Assembly (NCBI GenBank): GCA_938009335.1
Contig: CALLHT010000300.1
Span: 1 to 22,863, forward strand
Source of the DNA: an uncultured Rhizobiaceae group bacterium
GTDB taxonomy: Bacteria > Pseudomonadota > Alphaproteobacteria > Rhizobiales > Rhizobiaceae
Length of the DNA: 22,863 nucleotides
Direction of reading: 5' to 3'
The notes below the pieces were generated by a model. It did no database searches, was not told where the DNA came from, and was given only the letters and a program-made list of their open reading frames with translations. Positions 7,978 to 14,517 of the stretch are shown here, in pieces. Made by a program: the position numbers and the translations under genes. How positions within the stretch are numbered: position 1 is the stretch's first letter; each line of letters begins with the position of its first letter.

Positions 7978-8409
7978 ATGACAATGGTAAACGCCCCTAT
8001 GACAATAATTAGTGCCAGCTTCTTTCTCGCCCTTTCATCAATCACTTTCGCAGATGACTATCAGGTGAGAACAGACAAGAGCATTGAAGCAAGCGCTGCA
8101 GCGCGAGCTGCCGAGCGCATAGGTGATATTCGCGGTACAATTTCTTATGACCAAGTTCCGGCAATAATGACGCCCAGCGACCTTGAGCCGAAAATGCCGA
8201 AGGCCGAACGCCAATCTGATCTTTCACCACGACCTTCATGGGTTCCGCCTGAAAAAGATGCAGAAGCTTTACCCCCTCTCGTAACACGCGACCACATCGA
8301 AGGCCTTGATCAGACCCTGACAGGAAGCATCAAACGCTCACCATCGAAGCGACGAAATTTCGAATGGGACATTTTCGATAAAGACGGAAACCGCATTACG
8401 CTTGACTAG
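7978..8409 (+). CDS. Hypothetical secreted protein, 143 aa
   Basis: No family recognised. A signal peptide is visible: a hydrophobic core ISASFFLALSSIT at about residues 10-22, with probable cleavage after TFA (about 25) before DDYQVRTDKS. The mature part is hydrophilic, proline-rich and probably poorly ordered, ending FEWDIFDKDGNRITLD. In-frame ATGs at 7978, 7984 and 7999 all give a usable signal peptide; 7978 is taken, with a weak GGA just before it. The TAG stop (8407-8409) is formed by a TA target duplication plus the first G of the inverted-repeat element downstream. Removing the element and one TA gives TAA at the same place, so the protein is not truncated. Confidence 0.65.
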   Translation: MTMVNAPMTIISASFFLALSSITFADDYQVRTDKSIEASAAARAAERIGDIRGTISYDQVPAIMTPSDLEPKMPKAERQSDLSPRPSWVPPEKDAEALPPLVTRDHIEGLDQTLTGSIKRSPSKRRNFEWDIFDKDGNRITLD

Positions 8410-8709
8410 GCCGTATACTCATAAAATCGGTATAAATGGTATGAGCAAATTTATTCGACTAATAGGCGCAAGTGCGCAGGATATGTTGCGTATTTTCAAG
8501 CGCTTGCAACGCATTAGTCGAGAAAATTTGCCATATCCGTAGGACAGCAAAATGGCGTGAACCGGCGTCGTCACGACCTTCAACCCATTGCCGACAGGCA
8601 AGCGAAGCGACGCCGAGAGGGGACTAAGGCCCCGCTTTTCAGGCCGTTTCTAGCCTGTTTTAGCCAATTTGCACTGCCATTTTCATCGATTTTATGAGTA
8701 TACGGCCTA
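8407..8709. mobile_element. MITE-like element, 299 bp with 21-bp perfect terminal inverted repeats and TA duplication
   Basis: The element spans 8409-8707. Its left end starts GGCCGTATACTCATAAAATC (8409-8428, one more matching base at 8429), and the right end (8687-8707) is the exact reverse complement over 21 bp. TA flanks both sides (8407-8408 and 8708-8709), giving a reconstructed empty site C-TA-A. A TA duplication at a YTAR-like site is known for IS711-type elements of the IS5 family (IS427 group) and for IS630-type elements. No transposase is encoded, so it would need one in trans. AATTTGC occurs in inverted or direct copies at three places inside (near 8445, 8526 and 8666), a possible subterminal transposase site. 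It fills most of the 370-bp gap between the orphan gene and tlyA. Confidence 0.85.
8438..8538. repeat. Internal long imperfect inverted repeat inside the MITE
   Basis: Left arm 8438-8463 and right arm 8513-8538 are imperfect reverse complements over 26 bp, with the inner 9 bp (CGACTAAT and flanking) perfect. The ~49-nt loop is itself self-complementary in part (GTTGC / GCAAC, and the palindrome CAAGCGCTTG). If transcribed from the upstream gene this would fold into a long hairpin just 30 nt past the stop codon, which could stabilise or terminate that transcript. Confidence 0.7.
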
Positions 8710-8723
8710 ATGTCAATCTCGGG

Positions 8724-8751
8724 AACGCAAACCTTCCTATTGACTTGCGTT
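8724..8751. other. Inverted repeat between the MITE and tlyA
   Basis: AACGCAA (8724-8730) and TTGCGTT (8745-8751) form a 7-bp stem with a 14-nt loop. Flanking GG and CC can extend it past a bulge. No T-run follows, so it is a weak terminator candidate. Before the MITE inserted, it would have lain about 15 bp after the stop of the secreted orphan gene, so it may be that gene's original transcript end. Confidence 0.35.
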
Positions 8752-8779
8752 TCCTTAAGCCTTCCTCCAAGAAGCGCTC

Positions 8780-9523
8780 ATGAGCTATCCCCGACTTGAT
8801 GATTGGCTGGTAACTGCTGGCCACTACTCTACGCGAGCACGTGCGCGTGATGCCATTAAACGCGGCTGTATCTCCATGTCAGGTTCTGCATCCGTCAAAC
8901 CCTCCCGCAGCGTTGTCGACCCATCGTCGGTAGTGATTAACGATCCCGCTAAGAAGCTTGTTTCGCGGGCAGCCTTGAAGCTAGAGCATGCGCTGCAAAC
9001 CCTTGATTGGAAACCGACGGGATTGATTGCGCTTGATATTGGGGCTTCAACCGGGGGCTTTTGTCAGGTTTTGTTGCAGCACGGCGCTTTGCATGTATAT
9101 GGAATTGATGTTGGGCACGGCCAGATGGAAGAGCGGATAAGAGCTCACAGCCGTGTTTCCAACATAGAGGGCCTCAACGCGCGTGATCTAACCCTTGAGC
9201 ATCTTAACGGCAATGCACCGCAATTTATTACAAGCGATGTGAGCTTCATTTCTCTCAAGCTTGCACTTCCCCCAGCGCTGACCATCGCAGAATCTGGCGC
9301 GAAAGGCATATTCCTCGTGAAACCCCAGTTTGAAGTGGGACGCGACAGACTGGGAAAAGGCGGTATCGTTCGTGATTCGGAGATGGCACAAGAATGCGCA
9401 AATGATTTAAGCAATTGGCTTGATGCTTTTGATGGTTGGAAAGCAACGCACCTTTTCCCTTCCCCCGTGACTGGTGGCGACGGAAACATCGAATTTCTGC
9501 TGGCAGGAGAGAAAAATGCCTGA
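8780..9523 (+). CDS. tlyA: TlyA family rRNA 2'-O-methyltransferase / hemolysin-like
   Basis: S4 RNA-binding domain (about 1-62, RLDDWLVTAGHYSTRARARDAIKRGCI) followed by an FtsJ-type Rossmann methyltransferase. TlyA proteins 2'-O-methylate ribose in 16S and/or 23S rRNA. Seen: VSRAALKLEHAL with the catalytic Lys, ALDIGASTGGFCQVLL as the SAM loop, DVSFISLKLALP, and LVKPQFEVGRDRLGKGGIV with the second Lys. 247 residues is normal. The ATG at 8780 begins at the conserved MSYPRLD; only a poor ribosome site precedes it. It overlaps the next methyltransferase gene by 8 bp, giving an RNA-modification pair. Confidence 0.93.
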   Translation: MSYPRLDDWLVTAGHYSTRARARDAIKRGCISMSGSASVKPSRSVVDPSSVVINDPAKKLVSRAALKLEHALQTLDWKPTGLIALDIGASTGGFCQVLLQHGALHVYGIDVGHGQMEERIRAHSRVSNIEGLNARDLTLEHLNGNAPQFITSDVSFISLKLALPPALTIAESGAKGIFLVKPQFEVGRDRLGKGGIVRDSEMAQECANDLSNWLDAFDGWKATHLFPSPVTGGDGNIEFLLAGEKNA

Positions 9524-10742
9524 AGTGATTATTGAAAAACTGGGTCGTCAGGGAGATGGCATATATACTGAACAGGGACGCGAAATCTTCGTTCCATTTA
9601 CGCTTGCCGGTGAAACCGTCGAAATCTCGGGCAAAGGTCCTCGCCGCGCGGCTACCGAAATCATACAGCCATCATCTGATCGGATAGAGGCCCAATGTAA
9701 GCATTTTGGATCTTGTGGTGGCTGCCAACTCCAGCACATGGAAAATGCTGCCTACGAGGTTTGGAAACTCAACCTGCTGACAGAAGCCCTGCAAAAAGCT
9801 GGTATCACTCATAAACCTGACCGGCTTGTTTCATTTCCCGTTGCTTCACGAAGAAAGGCAGTATTCTCGGCCAACCGGACAGATGGCGTACTGAACTTCG
9901 GGTTTTCCAAGCCTAACAGCAATGACATCGTTTCACTTGAAGAGTGCTCTGTGCTGGAACCCTCACTGCACTCCGCATTGCCTGACCTTGCTTCTTTCGC
10001 CTCATCGCTACCACTTGGAATTAAACCTACCCGGATTGCAGTCCTGGCAACCTCCAATGGACTAGATGTGCACGTCGAGGGTTTGAACATAAAGTCCGAT
10101 ACTCAACAACGTGCCTTAAGCAGAAAAGCACTAGATCTTGGCTTTGCCAGACTATCGCTCGATGAGGAAACCCTGATTGAGGCTAGAAAGCCATATATCG
10201 TGATGGGGAAAGCACAAGTCATTCCACCGCCCGGCGCATTTGTGCAGGCGAGTGAAGAAGCTGAGAACGCGATGGCATCTCTTGTGTCTAGGCATCTGAA
10301 CGGGGCAAAGCTGGTTGCCGATCTATACTGCGGTGTTGGCACATTTGCCTTACGGCTTGCAGAACAGTCGCAAGTCTGGGCACTGGAAGACAATGCACCT
10401 GCTATCGACTCGCTTGATAAGGCATGGCGTGAAACTGCAGGTGAACTTAAACAGCTGACATCTGAAGTTAGAAACCTTGAGCGCAGGCCAGCAAGTTTCA
10501 AAGACCTGAAAAAGTTTGATGGGCTAGTATTTGATCCGCCGCGTTCTGGAGCGGAATTGCAATCCAAGCAAATTGCCAAGTCTAAGGTAACGCGGGTTGC
10601 CGCTGTTTCCTGCAACCCCACAACACTGGCAAGAGACCTCTCAATACTTCTGGATGGGGGGTATGCGATCAAAGAAATTGTTGCGTTTGACCAGTTCCGG
10701 TTTACGCATCATCTTGAGACAGTTGTATTGCTGGAAAAATAA
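9516..10742 (+). CDS. Class I SAM-dependent RNA (uracil-5-)methyltransferase, RlmD/TrmA family
   Basis: Methylates C5 of a uridine in rRNA (RlmD/RlmC-like) or tRNA; the precise target is not decidable. From the ATG at 9516 the protein has 408 residues. The N-terminal part is TRAM-like (GRQGDGIYTEQGREIFVPFTLAGE). The iron-sulfur cysteines are C61, C67 and C70 (CKHFGSCGGC), with a fourth in LEECSVLEP at about 145. The SAM motif is LVADLYCGVGTFALRLA, DPPRSGAE follows, the catalytic Cys lies in SCNPTTLARDL, and the end is FDQFRFTHHLETVVLL with the general-base Glu. A longer in-frame start at 9474 is possible, but AGGAGA (9505-9510) supports 9516. It overlaps tlyA by 8 bp. Confidence 0.9.
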   Translation: MPEVIIEKLGRQGDGIYTEQGREIFVPFTLAGETVEISGKGPRRAATEIIQPSSDRIEAQCKHFGSCGGCQLQHMENAAYEVWKLNLLTEALQKAGITHKPDRLVSFPVASRRKAVFSANRTDGVLNFGFSKPNSNDIVSLEECSVLEPSLHSALPDLASFASSLPLGIKPTRIAVLATSNGLDVHVEGLNIKSDTQQRALSRKALDLGFARLSLDEETLIEARKPYIVMGKAQVIPPPGAFVQASEEAENAMASLVSRHLNGAKLVADLYCGVGTFALRLAEQSQVWALEDNAPAIDSLDKAWRETAGELKQLTSEVRNLERRPASFKDLKKFDGLVFDPPRSGAELQSKQIAKSKVTRVAAVSCNPTTLARDLSILLDGGYAIKEIVAFDQFRFTHHLETVVLLEK

Positions 10743-10744
10743 AA

Positions 10745-10779
10745 GCGGCCGGTTCCTTATGTGGGTCAGAACCAGCCGC
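10745..10779 (+). terminator. Hairpin after the RNA methyltransferase pair
   Basis: GCGGC-C-GGTTC (10745-10755) pairs with GAACC-A-GCCGC (10769-10779): two 5-bp blocks separated by a single mismatch, with a 13-nt loop. It starts 2 bp after the stop. There is no T-run, so it is either a Rho-assisted end or a 3'-stabilising hairpin. Confidence 0.5.
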
Positions 10780-10885
10780 GCAGAAATGAGCCGAAGCCCT
10801 TTCCTTAGTTAGAGTTACACTATCTCGCATACTTCTTCAATTAGCGAAGTGAGCGACATGTGCAGTCAATAAATCATCTCATTTT

Positions 10886-10901
10886 GTAATATATTTATTA
10901 C
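10886..10901. other. AT-rich 16-bp palindrome in convergent intergenic region
   Basis: GTAATATATTTATTAC has 6-bp arms around a 4-bp centre. It sits between two converging transcription units (10743-10949), where no gene is visible; apart from this, that region holds only the hairpin at 10745 and the terminator at 10906. Function unknown. Confidence 0.3.
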
Positions 10902-10905
10902 GTCC

Positions 10906-10932
10906 AAAAAATCACCCAATGACGCGCTGGGT
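10906..10932 (-). terminator. Intrinsic terminator of the acyl-CoA oxidation operon
   Basis: Read on the minus strand: ACCCA (10932-10928), a 9-nt loop, TGGGT (10918-10914), then GA and a run of six T (10911-10906). It lies about 18 bp after the stop of the crotonase-fold gene, in the right orientation. The stem is short but the T-run is good. Confidence 0.65.
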
Positions 10933-10949
10933 AATTGACCAAATCTGCA

Positions 10950-11708
10950 TTATCCTTTGGACATAAACGCCATAAATGCCTGTTTTGCTTCATCAGACTC
11001 AAGACGCTGCCCGAACAAGACAGCCTCCTCTTGCATGCGTTTTAAAACCGGCGTCCGATCGCCGCGAATCAGATCTCTCGATAATTTCAGTGCCTCAACA
11101 GGTTTTGCGGCGATTGCTTGAGCGATCCCATTAGCAGTTTCTTCGAGAGCGTCAGAGGCGACAATCCTATTTACAAACCCAGCCTCTTTCGCATCCGCAG
11201 GTCCAAAACCCGCCCCCATGCCAAGAAGCTCGAAGGCTTTGTGGTGCCCCATAATCTCGGGGCCGATCAAGCTGGAGCCCGCTTCAGGCACAAGACCCAG
11301 ATCAACAAAAGGCGTTTTGAACATCGATGCTTCAGATGAGACAACATAGTCACAATGCAGCAGCATGGTAGTCCCCACACCGATCGCAAGACCATCGACA
11401 CCTGCGATCATTGGCTTTGGCGCCATGATGATGCGCTCAAGAAAATCGAACACAGACATGGAGTCGCGCTTTCCAGTCATGGCGACTTTTGCAAAGTCGG
11501 CGATATCATTGCCAGCTGAGAACGCCCCAGGAGTACCCAAAAACAAAATGGCGCGCACATCATCATTCGCGTTTGCCTCATCGATAGCAGAAGCCATTCG
11601 CGCATACATATCGCCCGTAATTGCATTCTTTTTGTCCGGCCGGTTCATGCGGATGGTCATCACGCCCGCATCAACTGAACTTACAATGTGATCATTTGCT
11701 TCAGACAT
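10950..11708 (-). CDS. Enoyl-CoA hydratase/isomerase (crotonase) family protein
   Basis: Crotonase-fold acyl-CoA enzyme, 252 residues. Oxyanion-hole segments are visible: LGTPGAFSAGNDIADF (about 53-68) and GVDGLAIGVGTTMLLHCDYVV (about 103-123). The position that holds the first catalytic Glu of true hydratases (in G-G-G-C-E-L) is Thr here. FVDLGLVPEAGSS (about 135-147) carries a Glu placed as in delta3,delta2-enoyl-CoA isomerases. Isomerase activity is therefore more likely than hydratase, as inference. The gene lies 2 bp after the acyl-CoA dehydrogenase gene (ATG complement at 11706-11708) and ends just before a terminator. A two-gene beta-oxidation or catabolic operon is likely; the chain-length or substrate is unknown. 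Confidence 0.87.
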   Translation of the reverse strand: MSEANDHIVSSVDAGVMTIRMNRPDKKNAITGDMYARMASAIDEANANDDVRAILFLGTPGAFSAGNDIADFAKVAMTGKRDSMSVFDFLERIIMAPKPMIAGVDGLAIGVGTTMLLHCDYVVSSEASMFKTPFVDLGLVPEAGSSLIGPEIMGHHKAFELLGMGAGFGPADAKEAGFVNRIVASDALEETANGIAQAIAAKPVEALKLSRDLIRGDRTPVLKRMQEEAVLFGQRLESDEAKQAFMAFMSKG

Positions 11709-11710
11709 GG

Positions 11711-13486
11711 TTAGCTCGCTTTCAGCATTTCGCCAGCAGCCAGCAGGCTATCAGCACCGGTTGTTACAGATTGACGAATGGCCGCGCATTCACTGGCAAA
11801 ATTCTCCGCAAAGTAACGCGCTAGACCAATTCTAGCTGCGTCTTTGTCAGCCAAAGCAGATTTAGCGAGATAACACCCACCGGATGCAAGGCCGAATTGG
11901 CGCAGATACGGGGTTGCACCGGCCAGCGCCTTTTCCATGCTGCCGTTCGCGAGATTTTCCAAAATCCATTCTGTTGTAGCTTCGACATCTTTCAGGGCTG
12001 CTTCCAAAAGTTCAGCTGTGTTGCCAAAACCATCATGATTTGCACCGCGAACGTGTTCTACCACTTCATGCAATTCAGCAATGTACGCCTTCACGCACTC
12101 GCCACCGGATAGAGGCAATTTCCGCGTAACCAGATCAATCGCCTGAATGCCGTTGGTTCCTTCGTAGATCGGATTGATGCGCCCGTCGCGCATATATTGC
12201 GCTGCGCCGGTTTCTTCAATGAAACCCATACCGCCATGAATTTGAACACCAATTGAAGCCATATCACACCCCACATCGGTAGAGAATGCTTTGGCAATCG
12301 GCGTGATGAGGCTTGCGCGTTCTGCCCAAAATTTTGCATCATCGCCATCACTTACATGCGCCATGTCGAGTGCATACGCGCACGAGTAACAAATCCCGCG
12401 CGCGGCATCTGTCATCGATTTCATTGTAAGCAGGTTACGTTGCACATCAGGGTGATGTACAATCGGCGCCATACCGCCACCCTCATAATCTGCAGCCTTA
12501 CCCTGCTTGCGTTCGTTCGCATAAGCTAGTGCATGCTGGTACGCTGCTTCGCCAATGGACACACCCTGCGTGCCCACATTAAGACGCGCATTGTTCATCA
12601 TCGTGAACATGCAGTTTAGTCCGCGATTTTCTTCGCCAATCAGGTAACCGATTGCACCTGCATCACGGCCTTCAAATCCATCGCCATAAATCATCACGCA
12701 GGTTGGCGAACCATGAATACCCATCTTGTGTTCGATAGATTGGCAGAACACGTCATTGCGTTCGCCTGGAGTGCCGTCTTCATTTAGCAAGAATTTCGGC
12801 ACCAAAAAGAGAGAAATTCCACGCGTCCCAGCAGGGGCATCCGGTAGGCGCGCAAGAACCAGGTGACAGATATTTTCTGTCATGTCGTGCTCACCAAACG
12901 TGATGAAAATCTTCTGCCCATAAATTTTGTATGTGCCATCACCGTTCGGTTCAGCGCGTGATTTGAGTGCAGCCAGATCAGAACCACAAGCAGGCTCTGT
13001 CAGGTTCATCGTGCCACTCCATTCACCGGAGATCAGCTTCTCAAGGTATTTGTCCTTCAGTTCCTGCGAACCATGCTTATCAAGCGCCTCGATAGCACCA
13101 ATCGTAAGCAATGGGCATAAGCCAAACGCCATGGATGCTGAGTTCCACATTTCAGATGCAGCAATCGCCAACATGTTAGGAAGCCCCTGCCCGCCATATT
13201 CTTCTGGCCCTGCAATCGCATTCCACCCGCCTTCACACCAAGCTTTATAAGTTTCTTTAAAGCCCGGCGTTGTGGTTACCTTGGCGTTTTCCAGCTTGGC
13301 ACCAATCAAATCTGCGTCTTTGTTAAGTGGCGCAATCCGGTCGGTGGCGAATTTTCCAGCCTCTTCCAACACGGCGTCCACCAAGTCTTCGGACAAATCG
13401 CCAAAAACTCCTTTGTCCAAAGCGTCCTTCATACCCGCAACATGTTTGAGCGTGTGGGATATTTCTGCTACGGGTGCGCGATACAT
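11711..13486 (-). CDS. Acyl-CoA dehydrogenase (~590-aa class with C-terminal extension)
   Basis: FAD-dependent alpha,beta-dehydrogenation of an acyl-CoA. 591 residues, longer than the ~380-residue short/medium-chain class and matching the ~590-600-residue class that includes several fatty-acyl dehydrogenases and DmdC. Seen: GGWNAIAGPEEYGGQGLP (about 90-107), MNLTEPACGSDLAALKSRA (about 160-178) for flavin/substrate contact, GQKIFITFGEHDM (about 190-202), QIHGGMGFIEE, and the catalytic base Glu in PIYEGTNGIQAIDL (about 435-448). The ATG at 13486 has GGAGG (minus strand, ending about 7 nt upstream). A perfect palindrome lies about 45 bp upstream. DmdC function in DMSP degradation is possible but not shown. 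Confidence 0.92.
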   Translation of the reverse strand: MYRAPVAEISHTLKHVAGMKDALDKGVFGDLSEDLVDAVLEEAGKFATDRIAPLNKDADLIGAKLENAKVTTTPGFKETYKAWCEGGWNAIAGPEEYGGQGLPNMLAIAASEMWNSASMAFGLCPLLTIGAIEALDKHGSQELKDKYLEKLISGEWSGTMNLTEPACGSDLAALKSRAEPNGDGTYKIYGQKIFITFGEHDMTENICHLVLARLPDAPAGTRGISLFLVPKFLLNEDGTPGERNDVFCQSIEHKMGIHGSPTCVMIYGDGFEGRDAGAIGYLIGEENRGLNCMFTMMNNARLNVGTQGVSIGEAAYQHALAYANERKQGKAADYEGGGMAPIVHHPDVQRNLLTMKSMTDAARGICYSCAYALDMAHVSDGDDAKFWAERASLITPIAKAFSTDVGCDMASIGVQIHGGMGFIEETGAAQYMRDGRINPIYEGTNGIQAIDLVTRKLPLSGGECVKAYIAELHEVVEHVRGANHDGFGNTAELLEAALKDVEATTEWILENLANGSMEKALAGATPYLRQFGLASGGCYLAKSALADKDAARIGLARYFAENFASECAAIRQSVTTGADSLLAAGEMLKAS

Positions 13487-13528
13487 GGCTTTCCTCCAGA
13501 TAAAAGCTTTCCACCTGTTTGAAGAATA

Positions 13529-13544
13529 TTGACGTATACGTCAA
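13529..13544. promoter_or_regulatory. Perfect 16-bp palindrome, likely operator in divergent promoter
   Basis: TTGACGTATACGTCAA is a perfect palindrome placed 43 bp upstream of the acyl-CoA dehydrogenase start and 17 bp upstream of the tsaC/sua5 start. Its arms contain a -35-like TTGACG on each strand. The ACGT-centred dyad resembles, from memory, the operators of MerR-family LiuR-type or TetR-type regulators of fatty-acid and branched-chain amino-acid catabolism in proteobacteria. The regulator is not in this window. Confidence 0.6.
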
Positions 13545-13560
13545 TCGAAAATGGCACACA

Positions 13561-14517
13561 ATGTCGCTGACCCACTCTGCAAAATTAGATGTACGTCACT
13601 TTGATGCTGCACTTGAAGCACTGGCATCAGGTCAATGTGTGGCGATTCCAACCGAAACGGTCTACGGCCTTGCCGCAGATGCTACCGATGGCAAAGCCGT
13701 AGCTCGTATATTTGAACTCAAGAACCGCCCGTCATTCAACCCGCTTATTTGCCATGTAGACGGGGTTTCTATGGCCCAAGAATTCGGTTCTTTGAACTCA
13801 TTGGCGCTAAAACTCGCTGAGATGTTTTGGCCGGGGCCACTGACACTGGTGGTTCCTATTGCTAAAAACTCTAAAGTTGCATCTCTGGTTACGGCTGGAT
13901 TGGATACAATAGGCCTACGTCAACCGAAAGGCATTTCAGCAGACTTGATTTCACGGTTCGGAAAACCTTTGGCAGCGCCCAGCGCAAACAAATCTGGACG
14001 CGTTTCTCCTACAACGGCTGAACATGTCAAAGAAGAATTCACCGACACTGACCTCGTTATTCTAGATCAAGGTTCTTGCGAAGTCGGGCTGGAATCTACG
14101 ATTGTGAAAGTCGAGAAAGATGCACTGACCCTACTGAGACCGGGCGCCATCACGTCTGAAATGATCGCACAAGCAACCGGTATCGCACCTTCTCAACCAA
14201 ACAGTAAAAAAATCGAAGCCCCGGGAATGATGCAAAGCCATTATGCCCCTAACGCAGCAGTGAGTTTGAATGCTCAATCCTGTGAAACGCACGATGCTTG
14301 GCTACAATTTGGACCGGATTGCATAGACCATCCAAATGCACTTAATCTGAGTGATACCGGAAACCTGATTGAGGCGGCTGCAAATTTGTATGACATGTTG
14401 AAGAAATTGGATGCACTGGGTAAGGAACGCATTTGCGTATCCCCTATTCCCGAAACGGGAATTGGCATCGCCATAAACGACCGCCTTCGCCGCGCCGCTG
14501 CACCAAGGACATCATAA
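13561..14517 (+). CDS. L-threonylcarbamoyladenylate synthase (TsaC/Sua5 family, two-domain)
   Basis: Makes threonylcarbamoyl-AMP from Thr, bicarbonate and ATP for the t6A37 modification of ANN-decoding tRNAs. 318 residues, the long Sua5-type form. N-terminal YrdC domain (about 10-200): CVAIPTETVYGLAADAT, FELKNRPSFNPLICHV, PSANKSGRVSPTTAEHV and LESTIVKVEKDALTLLRPGAI. The linker motif appears as EAPGMMQSHYAPNA (about 219-232), and the C-terminal Sua5 domain follows. The ATG at 13561 is used; an in-frame TTG at 13519 would start upstream of the palindromic operator and has no support. Stop overlaps the next start (TAATG). Confidence 0.93.
   Translation: MSLTHSAKLDVRHFDAALEALASGQCVAIPTETVYGLAADATDGKAVARIFELKNRPSFNPLICHVDGVSMAQEFGSLNSLALKLAEMFWPGPLTLVVPIAKNSKVASLVTAGLDTIGLRQPKGISADLISRFGKPLAAPSANKSGRVSPTTAEHVKEEFTDTDLVILDQGSCEVGLESTIVKVEKDALTLLRPGAITSEMIAQATGIAPSQPNSKKIEAPGMMQSHYAPNAAVSLNAQSCETHDAWLQFGPDCIDHPNALNLSDTGNLIEAAANLYDMLKKLDALGKERICVSPIPETGIGIAINDRLRRAAAPRTS

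Noticed and set aside
8419..8601. 60-residue open frame on the minus strand inside the MITE
   Set aside because: It lies wholly within inverted-repeat DNA, has no ribosome site and no similarity that I recognise to a transposase; it is most likely a by-product of the palindromic sequence.
10103..10672. 189-residue open frame antisense to the RNA methyltransferase
   Set aside because: Catalytic motifs are on the plus strand; the antisense translation shows no domain.
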